Of a stretch of DNA of 64,000 nucleotides, positions 24,028 through 35,150 are shown piece after piece (the stretch's first letter is position 1; the number at the start of each line of letters is the position of its first letter). This DNA comes from Waltergamsia citrina (taxonomy: Eukaryota > Ascomycota > Sordariomycetes > Hypocreales > Bionectriaceae): positions 62,001-126,000 of the forward strand of contig JAKLNE010000057.1 in NCBI GenBank assembly GCA_022814615.1, given 5' to 3'. The notes beneath the pieces were generated by a model. It saw only the letters and a program-made list of their open reading frames with translations, was not told the origin of the DNA and searched no databases. A program made the position numbers and the translations under genes.

Positions 24028-25170
24028 GGCCAACTTGTAATATTTTATGTATACTAGAACTGTACATTCTTCCATTCAATGTATAACAAGCGATTCATCT
24101 CAGACCGGATCAGTGTCGTCCACGGTGCAGAAGGTCCTTGACGCTGCCTAAACTTTTGACATGGCTATTGGCTTCCTTTGCGTTGAACAAGTTTTGCATT
24201 AGCCCTAATATTCTCTCAGCTGCGATTATGAGAGCTCAAGCTGACTGTTAGCGGGACAGGCAAACGGAATTGATAAATCAGTAAGCAGAAAATGGTGAAG
24301 AGGGTCAGAAGTGAATTCATTGCTGTCCGCAGGGTCGGGGTTGTAGATTGACCAGTAGGTTCGGCAAAATAAGAGAAGCATCATTGATTCTTCGATTTTT
24401 CAGAGGATGAGGGCTTCTTACTTGAACATATGATGAAATTTGATCTACCTAGTAGGAAGTGAAGCCAGGCAAATTGACAAAAAAAAAAAGACGATTAATT
24501 GAGGAAGGTGGCGTCACAAATACATTGAACACTATTATACAATCTACAATCTACAAACATCAAATTTGTTTCTCTAAGCACCTCTATTTATACGATAATC
24601 TCCAGATCATAACTTTGGCATAAGAGAAGTATTCGTGGATTTTTATATGTCTTGAAGCATCACTATGAGTCATCTCAAATCATTCAGGATCATACAATGG
24701 CTTCATCCAGACTAAGAAGTTATGTAATATCATTGTTTTCTGTTTGAACAACAACAGGCCAATAGCCATTGGAAATTTTCAGTGCTTCAGAGGGCAGACT
24801 TGCGCTTCGAGCGGGCCCGGCGGGATCTCGGTAGCGAAGGAATCATGTAAGAGATTGTTACCATTTCGGGGGATGATCCACCCAACAATACCATGAGGCC
24901 GAGATTTTGCATTACTTTACATAATTGTATGTCAACGTAATGTCTATGAAATGTGATTTTTGGCCCTCAATTTCCTAACGACTCAAAATTCACTGGTTGC
25001 CCATGAGGACAATGTGTCCCTGCTTGATATCATCAAATACCTTCTTGGATGTTCACCGCCTGCCGAGCCAATCCATTCGACGACGCTTTCAAAGATTGGC
25101 TCCTCTGTCAACTCCCTTTTGTACCTTCAGAATCACATTCACATTAATCATTTGTTTGTCCTACTTTTTA
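24028..25170. other. AT-rich intergenic region
   Basis: No gene supported. On the minus strand near 24845-25110 a few short stretches read like coding (for example a run ending KQGHIVLMGNQ), but they are broken by stops and frame changes. They may be more decayed sequence next to the dehydrogenase relic. An A10-11 run lies at about 24480. Confidence 0.5.
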
Positions 25171-25973
25171 TTAGTATGATAGTTGAATATCAAAGAGAGT
25201 TTTACCAATCACTATCATCGTTTCCCAGCCAAACCAGCTGAGAAACCAAGCAAGCGATACGAGTCCACCAACCCAAATGATAGATTTAGTATTATTGTTG
25301 AGCATAGCCTTCTTCATCGTTCCCGAATACTCATCGACGCTGATGGATCTAGCCGTAGCCGACAATCCTCTATCTATCTTGGATCCAGTCCTTCACCGGC
25401 AACACAGTTTTTGGATAATTTTCAAATACATTTGTCTGTATGTTTGCTGTCTTAAGTATCATGACGCGCACACCTAACGGCTACAACTTACGGCGCATGG
25501 CTCGTGGGACAGCCTCTAACGTGGCTTTAGAAGCGCTATAAGTTCCAATGAACGGCGGACAAAGAACGGAATTGATGTTAGCGAGGCCGGCGACCAAGCC
25601 TCTAGCTTGGATTAATAGAGGCAAGAACGCTTCTGTCATGGTGCTACTGGCATACACATTCACGTAGAATAGCTGTTTAAATTCCGCCACATCCGTATCG
25701 GTCATGGGCATGACATGTAAAACGCCGGCGCTGTGGATCAAGATGTCCCACCGCTCGGCGTACTGTCTCGACGGCATGTTAAATGGACTGTGAATTTATC
25801 ACATCGAGCAGGAATGTTTTCATCCCGACAGGTGCAAGCCCAGGATCAATTTCATCAGTGGAGCGCCCGGTCGCAAAGGTCCGATGGCCTCGCACGGGTA
25901 TTACCTTTGCGATCGAAGTCCCAATGCCGCCGGGCCCGCAGCCGGTGACGAGGACGGGTTTCGAGCGCCACGA
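25171..25973 (-). pseudogene. short-chain dehydrogenase/reductase relic (Ayr1-like)
   Basis: Clear remains of an NADPH-dependent short-chain dehydrogenase resembling fungal 1-acyl-DHAP reductases. The cofactor-binding motif VLVTGCGPGGIG is at about 25950, and ATGRS and FLLDV follow. Then come ILIHSAGV, FYVNVYAS, INSVL and the active-site YSASK, and a C-terminal hydrophobic anchor (IIWVGGLVSLAWFLSWFGW). The frame is broken at least four times: a TAA stop near 25790 and a one-base shift soon after it, an in-frame TAG at 25481-25483 between RRKL and PLGVRVM, and another frame change near 25370-25400. No intron with proper ends removes these lesions. No good ATG precedes the first motif; an upstream exon may be lost or unseen. 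I regard the gene as dead. Confidence 0.85.
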
Positions 25974-26808
25974 CTATTTTCTTGCTAAATCAGCCGTGTT
26001 GAGTCCACGGGTGATGAGCAAAAAAAGCAACTAACATGCGGACAAAAAGGTACAAACCTCCTCTGAAGCGATGTGCTGACAGCTCTCTGTCGCAAAAGCC
26101 GGAATCAGTGTGAGACGGGAGGTTTTATCCCGTCGTAGCAATGCGACAAGTGCGGCCAGATATTTTTTTTTTGTCTTACGGAATAAGTAAACAAAACCAT
26201 GGGAACATTTCTTGTTCAAGTTGTTTTTTACCCCTAAATGACGAAACATAGAATAAGAGGTACTGTTAGAACATCAAGATTGCCGGTCGCGCCAGGTCAA
26301 TTCACCAAGCATAGTACACACATGTATTGTATCATCTCAGCTACTGGGTAAGACGTAACTTGTAGAGCACACAGAACAAGGAAAAAAGCAAATACAACAA
26401 AAAGAAAGATTATAACCTAACTTCTCTTCAATTGGCGACGCCGTTCCTACAAACACCTCGTACTCATCATGCTCATGTTAATCCGCTTCTTGAACGAATC
26501 GAGATTTCCAGAAGTCGTTCTTGCTCACTGCTCTAATATCTAGACCCCGACGCCTCAAATGAGGAGTAGAAACAAGCGTTAAAAACTCACCATACAAATC
26601 CAACAAACAGAAAACGCGCCGCCTAGTACAAATATGTAGGTTTTCAGCTCCACGCAACAAATTGCGAATTTGTCAGCTTAAATCCACGCCGATCGCATCG
26701 CTCCTAGAAGACTCAAAACCTCTAACGGCACTCAACTTCTCATTCCAGCCCGCCTCTGACCTTGGATAGCGACCTCCGTTACTGTCGTGATCTTCGCCCG
26801 CAGGCATC
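25974..26808. other. intergenic region
   Basis: Between the dehydrogenase relic and the 2EXR gene. A T-run at 26162-26171 and an AAAG-rich stretch near 26390 are visible; no gene. Confidence 0.55.
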
Positions 26809-27666
26809 ATGGCCGACGGCGATGCAACCACACCCTCGACCTTCACACACTTCTCTCGGCTTCCTCCGGAGCTGCGCACCATTATTTGGCGACAAGCGCT
26901 GCCCAGCATCCCCGACAAGAATGCATCTGTGCCGTATCCGTACAAAAAGGGCTGCTGGCATGCTCATGACGCGGAGCCTTTCGACGAGGATGATCCTCTG
27001 CCCAACATTTATGTGGAGTTCCTACACGAGCAGATAGATCACGCCGAGGCTGAGTTATCGTTGCTGCTTGTCAGTCAAGAAGCTCACGCCGTCGCAGCCA
27101 CTTGGATTAGCGAGTCCAAGGCTGCAGGAAAGCCCGAGATTGAAATCCGCTATCGCGACGATACACAGCGCCATGTCATCACGCGGCCATTCGATCCTGA
27201 TCGCGACATCATGTATTTTCTTCCAGAGCGCCTGGCTGACCTTGAAAGGGAGCCCGACAACGATGTCATCGACTTGGACGTCCTTGACGTTTACATCACC
27301 ACTGGCTCGCCCATAACCACCATGGCCATCTCCGAGACGCTCTTCCGAGATGATTTCCCCGTGATCATGGACAAGATCTCTCAATGGTTTCTCAACACTC
27401 ACAAATTTCTACTCGTTACCAATTCCGACAAGGACGGCCTGGACGATGCCCTCCGATCAGGCGAATTTCGAACGCTGAAGGAAGTGCCTGGCGGATTGGG
27501 GTTTTACTGGGACGGGGAGAGGCTGGATGCGCTTTCACCGTCTGGCGAACGTATTGGTGAGGATCATTTGCCAGAGTCAGCGTGGAATCTCACGGAGAAA
27601 TTATGGGATGTGTTTACGTCCTACGATGTCAGCCATTTTGAGATCAAGCTGGCCTACGCGGTGTGA
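26809..27666 (+). CDS. 2EXR-domain protein
   Basis: Single exon, 285 residues. The N-terminal segment FTHFSRLPPELRTIIWRQA is the 2EXR/F-box-like signature found in very many filamentous ascomycete proteins (phenylalanine, then LPPELR and IW). The rest follows the family pattern of a dispersed domain around 200 residues long with a conserved 'VSQEAHAVA' segment. There are no membrane helices or signal peptide. The function of the family is not known; an adaptor role like that of F-box proteins is often guessed. A second, much longer 2EXR protein is encoded at 55910. Confidence 0.85.
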   Translation: MADGDATTPSTFTHFSRLPPELRTIIWRQALPSIPDKNASVPYPYKKGCWHAHDAEPFDEDDPLPNIYVEFLHEQIDHAEAELSLLLVSQEAHAVAATWISESKAAGKPEIEIRYRDDTQRHVITRPFDPDRDIMYFLPERLADLEREPDNDVIDLDVLDVYITTGSPITTMAISETLFRDDFPVIMDKISQWFLNTHKFLLVTNSDKDGLDDALRSGEFRTLKEVPGGLGFYWDGERLDALSPSGERIGEDHLPESAWNLTEKLWDVFTSYDVSHFEIKLAYAV

Positions 27667-29604
27667 GGATGCGGCTCCGTATCGACGGCTTGACCGAAAC
27701 AGGGCTGGATCATTTCCCATTCCAATGCCAACTCCACGTGCCATGGCTCGAGTTCGAGGCGGCGAGATGACACGAGACCTTGATTTTGCCAGTAATGGGG
27801 GTGTTTATGGTACACCGAGTTTTCGGTCTGACGATTAGGACAATCTCGTCTCGCGAGCAACGGGTTTCCCGTTTTTGGATGTGTGTCACCGATGGTATAC
27901 ATGTTCACGTGGTACCGTTTCGCACTCGCGTGTAAAATTGGCGTGAGACACGCAGCGCTAACATGTGGTAATCTGGGGCCACAAATAAAAAGCAAGTTGG
28001 TCGCTGAAGCCTCAGCCCAAATATAAACGCCGAGCTTTGCTCGAGTTTTCAGCTCTTGGCACGAACATTGAAACCAGCATTTTCTTACGCTTAAAAGCAT
28101 TAAGTATAAGTCGAAGAGGATAGGGTCGGGGAATTCGGTGGCGTCCAGCTGCGGGAGGACTCTCATTCGGTCCCACCGAAGGCCGATCTTGTGCAACTTG
28201 GAGCTCTCCGCAAGGGGCATGCTGTTAATGGTTTCAAATTATGAGGTGCTGTTACTAAGCTCTTTACATGGTACTGCTGCGACTATGGCGACCAAGAGCT
28301 ACTCAACTCGCAACTCTGAGATCTGATATGAAGAGTTGGCAGCGAAGAGAAGCGGCGTCTGGCTTGGCTACGGTAGAAACAGAGCTTCCCAGCGATTATA
28401 TCACGAACATGCCGAAACGCTTTCGCGAGATTGATTACACCATGCAAATAGGAGCTAATCCTAAAAAGAGACTATCGCAGCATGCTGATGTTGTTTAGTC
28501 CGACCGCATTTATCTTCCCGTCTTCACTTGAACGAGCTCCACTTAGGCGAGGCACGTGTCGGCAATGCTTGGAGAACAACGATAAGGCCTCAATACATGC
28601 AATATGCTGGAACCTATCGATGATTTATTTTCGTCTTCCATCAAATTAGCGACCCGTATTTCATCTGTTCTTGTCCCTGGATGTGACGTTCTCTCGTCTC
28701 TTTAAGTTCTGAGCACAGATTTCCGTACGGAGCGGGTCTCCAATGCAATAACCCTGGCCCTCAAGTGATCCAGCTTACTTGCCCGGCATCCGATTGCTTC
28801 ACGCCCAATCATTTCTGTTTACACGAGACCAGCCTTTCGGCAATGTCAGAACGTTATTCAGGAAATGCATTCGCTTATGGTTACGTTTGTCGTAAGTTTC
28901 GGACACCCATAAGCCAAGATTAAACTAGCTCCAATCAAGCCTGGTCTTCTACAACCGACTCCCGTTGCCCATCACGGCACATGAAAATGAATCTCAGAAT
29001 GAATACGAAGCCATTATCGAGACTAACCACGTCATGATGGTAGGTTCCCCTCATTGGCCAGTAACTCTCAGGGCATGATCGTCCTAAAAATACTACCCAG
29101 TAAGTACTAAAAACGTCGCGATGGTAGCGTGGTATCCAGCTAGATGGTACGTTGCCATCTCTGAACGTCATTTCAGGGCCTTCTCAGTGGTTTTCAGCGA
29201 GGTGGAAACCTCCCCGCAGCTCGGTGGTCGGTGGTTGGGGCGGGAGGTCCCCTTCTTTTTGTGGCGACACGACCTGAGCGAGGCTTGGAGAGTGCCGATC
29301 ATCTCGTGTTATACTTCAATGCTTGGTTGGGGAATGTCGGTAGAGAGCAGCAAACGGGCGAAAACATGGCGAGAGAAACACGCAATCGAGAAGTATGATG
29401 TTGATCATGAATTTGTTCCTGCTGAAGATCTCTGCAAGGAAAATCTATATAAGGCGCCTGGTAAGCTCCTCTTGTGGTGTACTTTAATCGCTATCAACCT
29501 CCAGACTTACACACTAAGATCTTGCCTACTTAACATCGAACTTCTCGAATCACACTTATTTACAAGTTCCATTCAACCAAATCAAGGCCTCAAAAACCGC
29601 CATC
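27667..29604. other. intergenic region
   Basis: About 1.9 kb with no supported gene. A 188-codon frame on the minus strand (27654-28220) and a 272-codon frame on the plus strand (29121-29939) show no known motifs and were not accepted. The TATA-like element of the small secreted protein lies at 29446. Confidence 0.5.
29446..29453 (+). promoter_or_regulatory. TATA box of the small secreted protein gene
   Basis: TATATAAG, 152 bp before the ATG at 29605, a usual distance for a fungal TATA box with a leader of about 100 nt. Confidence 0.5.
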
Positions 29605-30033
29605 ATGCTTGGAAAGACACTCATCACCGCCCTCTTCGCCACCACCGCCCTCGCGGTCCCTACTCCTCGGGAGGAAGAGGTCAAGATCATGGCTACCGGC
29701 GACGAGTGGACCATGGAGACCCTCAAGCGTGTATGCAACGAAGACTACGACAAGTGCACATGGAGCTTCGGCATCAACACCAACGAAGGCGCCAACGCCA
29801 CCGCCTGCAAATACGTTGTCGAGGGCGAGCCCGCCAACGAGACGCCCGGTGGACCCGTGGACTGCGGAAAGTTCACCATCACCTCGGGCTGGGACCCCAG
29901 CGGCTTCACCGTCCTATCGGTCGTCGACTACGAGATTGAGAAGCTCATCTACGCTGGATACAACGAGACGCTGGTGAAGGGTGGAAAGGTGGTCAAGCCC
30001 GACCGCAGCTTCCCTGTGGAGGATCTTCCTTAG
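29605..30033 (+). CDS. small secreted cysteine-containing protein
   Basis: Single exon, 142 residues. It begins with a clear signal peptide (MLGKTLITALFATTALA, cleavage expected after Ala17), followed by VPTPREEE. The mature part has four cysteines in two pairs (CNEDYDKC and, further on, single Cys in TACKYVV and VDCGKF), which could form two disulfides. Motifs TWSFGINT, GANATACKYVV and ITSGWDP recur in a group of fungal secreted proteins of unknown function. It should be exported to the cell wall or medium. An effector or surface-protein role is possible but unproven. Very C-rich third codon positions suggest strong expression. Confidence 0.85.
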   Translation: MLGKTLITALFATTALAVPTPREEEVKIMATGDEWTMETLKRVCNEDYDKCTWSFGINTNEGANATACKYVVEGEPANETPGGPVDCGKFTITSGWDPSGFTVLSVVDYEIEKLIYAGYNETLVKGGKVVKPDRSFPVEDLP

Positions 30034-31275
30034 ATGTCGCAAGCTTTCTTGGAGCAAACAAACAATTGTCTACTTAGACAACATGCATAGTAAACGGCGC
30101 ATTGCTTTATTCACTCGGCTCGGGCCATGAGGACATGATACTTAGGTATACGGTATATGAATTACGGGAATAGCTTTAGATAGGATCAACGCTTAATGGA
30201 TTTCTCAAGAATTGATTCGATGCTGTGATCTCAAGCGAATCGAGAAGTGAACGTCTGACTCGAATCGGGATAGTTGGTCCACACAGGTCCGTGCCCCGGC
30301 CCCGTTCGGTAGTCAGGTAAACACCGGCTTGCCAACAGCCTCCTGCTCGGCATTGCCCTTGAGCCATAATTCGGGATTACAAAATATTCTCTCTACTGGT
30401 AATAATTAGTGCAGTACGGCCTTCCTTCTGTCCACGCTATAAAAGCCACTGGAGGATACAGAACGGCTGAGGCTGGGAGTAACAGGGAATAACACAGGGG
30501 CCACCAATAGCGCCTCCAGGGGACTTTCGGCCTGGAGCTAACGAGCGGAGGCTGCACCATGGCCAGCCTTGGCAGTGTGGAAATCGGTCATGAGTCGCGT
30601 AGAAGCTAATACCGGTTTCTTTGCGCGTATTTTCGATCTATAAGCCAAGGCGCCTTACCTCATCTCTTCCTCCCTTCAAGCTTGGACTAGACAAGCTACC
30701 AGCAGAGAGAAGTGCCGAAGCCAAGAGGCCCTCTATCGGGTCTCAGACCCGGACGTGCTCCAAAAACCACGAGAAAGCATGGCGGGGCGGTAGCAAAGGC
30801 ACTTTGTTAAAATGGAAGCACAAGATACCTATATACTGCGCGCGTGAATAATGAAATTCCTCTAACTGGTCGCTTAACAGATTCGAGTTAGGCTACGAGC
30901 CAAATATAGCACTTTAATGTTATTCAATGGGGAAAAGAATCGTATCATCGGTGAAAGTCCGACGGCATATCCTGGCGAGGCCTCCATAAATAATCCATGC
31001 GGGGGAAGAGGAGAGGAGAGCAAAGTCCCCCACGCTCTCTCCCCGCACTATTGATTCGGTATGATGCCGAGCTCGGCTTTCATTTTCTTCCGTCGGCGTT
31101 ATCTGTTTTCTTTCATCGTCGTGGGGTCTTTCAGAATCGCCATCTATACGCCGTGCGCATAATTTCCTTCTGGAAACCACAGTCGCTTCCTTCTCCCTCC
31201 CCCCCCCTCCTTTCCAATTACCCATCCCTAAGCTTGGGTTTTTGTTTTCTTTTTTTTCCCCTTTTCCCCCAGCAT
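30034..31275. other. intergenic region
   Basis: No gene supported. The last ~90 bp before the regulator at 31276 are strongly pyrimidine-rich, with C and T runs, as in many fungal leaders. A longer open frame starting at 30997 runs through this leader, but its N-terminus looks non-coding. Confidence 0.55.
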
Positions 31276-33665
31276 ATGTCCCGCCCGAGGCTCTCAAGCC
31301 CTCGTACGCCAACTCTGGAAGAAAGCGACACCCCGGCCTCGGCTTCCAGCCCGAGAGCGAGAGCTAGTAACAATAGTACCAGGGCGAATCAGCGACTGGC
31401 GCGCAAATATGGCTTTGCTTGTTTGAGCTGTAAGCTGCGAAAAGTAAAGTGCAACGGCGACCACCCCATATGCGCCAGCTGCCGCCGTTCGGGAAACGAG
31501 TGCGTTTGGCCTGCCGAGTCCGTTGCGGAAACCCGGCTTCGTGAGGCCAACGCCCGGATTCGACGTCTTGAAGCTTCGCTGGAAGGGTCGTCACCTGATA
31601 ACGGCCAAGGTCAGCGGCATCATAGCTTTGGGGAAGCAGAGCATCATCGTACTGCGTCATTTTCTCGGGACCGACCCCAGGCTCCGCCTGGCAATAACCT
31701 CAACGGTTCCGGCCAAGACCTAACCCCGTCGACGTCTGCGGGCACAGCAGCTGCGAATCGACTTGACGCGGAGAATGAGCAGATCTGGTTTGAAGTCGGC
31801 GTCGGCGAAGATGGCACCGTCACGTACAATGGCCCAACGAGCCGTTTTCACGCCGGCGGGCTCGAAGAGAACCGCTTGGAAGACTCGGTCGACACCAGCC
31901 ATGCGCAGTTGGAGACGCTACGATCCCAGTATACGCTAATGGATTCGGTTTGGCTGCCTTTGATCGCGACAAAGCCGTACATGAATGGTACGGGTGTCAC
32001 GACCGAAGTAGGCCTGAAGCTACTTGACATTTACTGGACCTGGCTGCATCCTCTGCATAGCTGCGTCTACCGACCTAGCCTGATTATGGATCTAGCCCTT
32101 GGCGGCCCGTATTGCTCCGACTTCCTGCTCATGTGCATCTTCGGGCTCGCAGCTCGGCATCTCCAGCAGGACCACCGATACCGTGGCGAGGTGGAGGGTG
32201 AAGACTTCATCTCCCGGGCAAAGATGCTCCTCCTTGAGGAAATGTCCGCCCCGAGGCCAGCAATCCCGACGATTCAAGGTCTTCTCATCTTGGGAGGCCG
32301 ACAGTGCGCTGCCGGAAAGAGCTCCGAAGGATGGCTGTACACTGGTATGGCCATCCGGATGATGAAGGACATTGGACTACATCTCGACACGTCGCGACTT
32401 GCCGGCGCAGAGCGATGGACGGCCGCCGAGCGAGAAGTGCGACGACGTCTTTACAACAGCGCGTACATCTGGGACAAGACTCTCAGCCTGGCGCTCGGTC
32501 GCTTGCCGTCGATGACGAGACTGCCCTACACGACTGCCGAGATACTCGATAAGTTTGACGATCAACGCGTTTGGACCCCAGTCCACTCCCCCGAGATTGC
32601 CGAGACGTTTGCGCCGACGCCGGCGATGAGCAGCTCGACATTCTGCGCGTTTTGTAGCATCCATACAATCACAACGGATATGTTACTGCTCTTCTCCAAT
32701 ACGTCCACCGGTCATGACTTTGCGACTTCGATTGAGGATCTTGGGGAGAGGTGTAATCGGTGGTACGAGGAGCTCCCAACTATCCTCCGGATCGACGATC
32801 CCCATTCGATGACCCAGAGCCCTCCGCCACACATTGTGTCTTTGAAGTATGTTATCTTTGTTCCCATCATTCAGCGATCCGTTCCGGCTAACTCTTCAGC
32901 TTGTTGTATCACTCTTTGCACATTCTTCTCCAGAGACCTTGCTTAGGCTCCTCCTCCGCAGATCTTCGTAGTAGGAGCCTATCCGAATGCATCGCCCACT
33001 CCAAAGCCATCCACGGCATCCACGTGCTCTTCACCAAAAGCTTCCCCCAACGACTTATGACCTACCAAGTCAGTTACTGCATCTTCACAGCAGCCACGGT
33101 GGAGGCGCAGCTTTTGCGAACAGCCGCCAGCCAACAGGATCGCGAAGAGGCTGCCTTGAGGTTATCAGCTGCCGTGAGGGTCCTTCAGGATGAAGCTACC
33201 CACACACCTGGCAGTGGGAGGAGCTTGGATACAATTCGACGACTGCTAAGTGCTGGCCAGCAACAATCACCTAGTACCTCTTGGGACCAGCAGTCGGAGA
33301 GTTCTGGACAATCAGTGCATCATGCTAATGGCAGTATGGGATTCCCGACAGCACCACTTCCTACGACCTCAAGCTGGACGGCACTTCCGACCGCCGCAAC
33401 GGAGCTCCCTCCTCACGGTGCGCTTCCGCTGACGAACTCAGCGCCGAACGGGCAAGCGAATGGTGGAAGCTTTCGGCCTGAAGACTGCCCATACTCTAGC
33501 ACTGCCGGTCAAGCTGGTGGTGGAAGTTACGTGCCATTTGGGGGAGTCGACACGGGTGCTGGTTTCCAGCCCGATGCGTTCCCTTGGGCTATTGGCTTGA
33601 CGGACAGCATCACGAGCTGGTGGCATGAGACGGCCAACCGGCCTATGGAGCCGAATGCCCTATAA
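31276..33665 (+). CDS. Zn2Cys6 transcription factor with Fungal_trans domain, 2 exons
   Basis: Exon 1 is 31276-32846, exon 2 is 32900-33665; the 53-bp GT-AG intron lies inside the SLNLLYHSLHILLQRP motif, which joining restores. The total is 778 residues. The zinc cluster has cysteines at 49, 52, 59, 66, 69 and 76 (CLSCKLRKVKC, then CASC and EC). A linker-like region (ANARIRRLEASL) follows, and from about residue 200 a Fungal_trans middle domain (LLDIYWTWLHPLHSCVYRP, then GGPYCSDFLLMCIFGLAARH). The C-terminal tail is rich in Ser, Gly, Pro and Gln, a likely activation region. The start at 31276 gives a Ser/Pro-rich leader before the cluster. It is probably a nuclear activator of a metabolic pathway; no target can be named. 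Confidence 0.93.
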
Positions 33666-33986
33666 GAGCATGGAAACACGATCGGGCCCATATAGTTTCT
33701 TTCGAGTCGTACATCTAGCCAGTTCTACTGGTTTCGTAGTCCAGATTGATTTATTGAACCATACGAGTAAATGACCCCTTAGGTCGATGACATTAAACTC
33801 AGCCAGCCTTTCTTGTCTGCTGGATATTTCACAGCTCTCCTCGTTCTCTACCCGATGGGGCATATAAAATAGAGTTTAGAATTTGTAAGAAGCTGTAGTG
33901 TGAAGAAAATATTGACTTCAAGGCCTAAAGACCAAAAAGAAATGCAACAAAAGTAAAAAAAGAAAAGAAAAAGAAAAAAAGAAAAG
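33666..33986. other. 3' spacer with A/G-rich tract
   Basis: Spacer between the regulator and the tRNA gene. A purine tract of about 50 bp (A runs with G) at 33940-33995 includes the T-run terminator of the tRNA on the other strand. Confidence 0.6.
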
Positions 33987-33995
33987 AAAAAAAAA
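33987..33995 (-). terminator. RNA polymerase III T-run terminator
   Basis: Nine consecutive T on the minus strand, starting four bases after the tRNA 3' end (discriminator base at 33999). Confidence 0.85.
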
Positions 33996-33998
33996 GAA

Positions 33999-34096
33999 CT
34001 CCGGTACAGGGAATCGAACCCTGGGCTCCGCGGATTACTTGAATGTATCCCTCAGGTTATGAGAGCGCGAAATGTTGGCCACTACACCATGCCGGA
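33999..34096 (-). tRNA. tRNA-Glu (CUC), with 26-nt intron
   Basis: The minus strand folds as a tRNA. The acceptor stem TCCGGCA pairs with TACCGGA (one C-A mismatch at 6-67) and the discriminator is G73, as in tRNA-Glu. The D arm contains the A box GGTGTAGTGG. The anticodon arm is TCGCG / CGCGG with loop CTCTCA, so the anticodon is CUC. The T arm is CAGGG-TTCGATT-CCCTG, a perfect stem with the B box. A 26-nt intron follows position 37, the canonical place. It contains GAG within CCTGAGGG, which can pair with the CUC anticodon as in other pre-tRNA introns. The mature length would be 72 nt. Confidence 0.93.
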
Positions 34097-35150
34097 TTTG
34101 TTGGAGATTTAGGCAAGCTAATAGTCCCCATATACCATACGCATCTTGGTGAATGATTTTCTAGCAAGTCGATGGTTTCATACTCGGGGTTCACCAACCA
34201 ATGGGAATTTCTTACATACGGACCTACGCCGAGGAACTCTCTGATACCGGAGGTCAATGAAGCCCGGTGTTCTCGGTATCGACACCGCCGCATCGCGGAC
34301 CATGACCGACGCGCCAAGAGTTCCCCGGTGAACTAGTCGGGGAGGTGCCGATAGCGACGGGGTCTGGATCACCATGAGTGACATGTCGCTCGCATCCTCA
34401 ATATTTCCCGTATGTTGGATAGACCAGGCATTCCATAGGCTCGGCGAAAAGGACACAATAATTAGAAGAAGGGAAGACCCTTCTTGCATCGACCTGAGCT
34501 GGGCCCATCCGCATCCTAAAGAGGTAGTTCGTGAGACGATCTATTGTGATACGTGCTTCCAAGCTGTACGCAAGCCAGGGTGAGTCGGCAAGTCTGCCTT
34601 TGAGAATTTGCTGTTCCAAGTACCTGTCCCTTTGTGTACTTACTTTCGGCTTTCAAACTCCAATTGCGATGGTACAATAATGTGACTGGGATTGGAATTT
34701 AAACCCATGCAGAAATCTTCTGGTGAGTTCTGGTCGGCAGTGGTGACATGATTTTCGTACGTACATTGTAGAACTTCACAAGCACAACCACGATCTGCCC
34801 GAAAGTTTTTCTTATTTAACGAAAAGAAGGCGACGAATCAAACATGATAGCCCAGACTCTACTAGATTGCAATCTTCAAAGCCTTCCTACTATATCATTC
34901 CTTTTCATCGATCATACACTGCATGTTGTAGGGTAGGATCAGGTCGTGACCCCATAAAATTAAATGTCGGAAAGATGACCGAGTACGATTTCTCACCTTG
35001 TCAAGCTAACCTCGGTATCGCAAATCCCTCAACGCAATTGAAGCTTGATACATCATGTCCGCGGGCAGGACTTAAATATCGAAAATCGTAACTGTTTAAT
35101 TGCTTGATTGACAAATTTCATCACGGTCTCAACGCTTGGACATCGCCAAC
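34097..35150. other. intergenic region
   Basis: Between the tRNA gene and PEX11. Short frames on both strands show no motifs; no gene seen. Confidence 0.55.

Noticed and set aside
24845..25110. coding-like fragments on the minus strand (for example KQGHIVLMGNQ)
   Set aside because: Too short and broken for a family call; they may be decayed sequence but nothing firm can be said.
27654..28220. 188-codon minus-strand frame after the 2EXR gene
   Set aside because: No family motif, no signal or membrane segment, and it overlaps the end of the 2EXR gene. Open length alone is weak evidence.
29121..29939. 272-codon plus-strand frame overlapping the small secreted protein
   Set aside because: It lies in another frame of the secreted-protein gene, and its second half is rich in His/Arg as expected for a shadow of a GC-rich gene. 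No motif in the first half.
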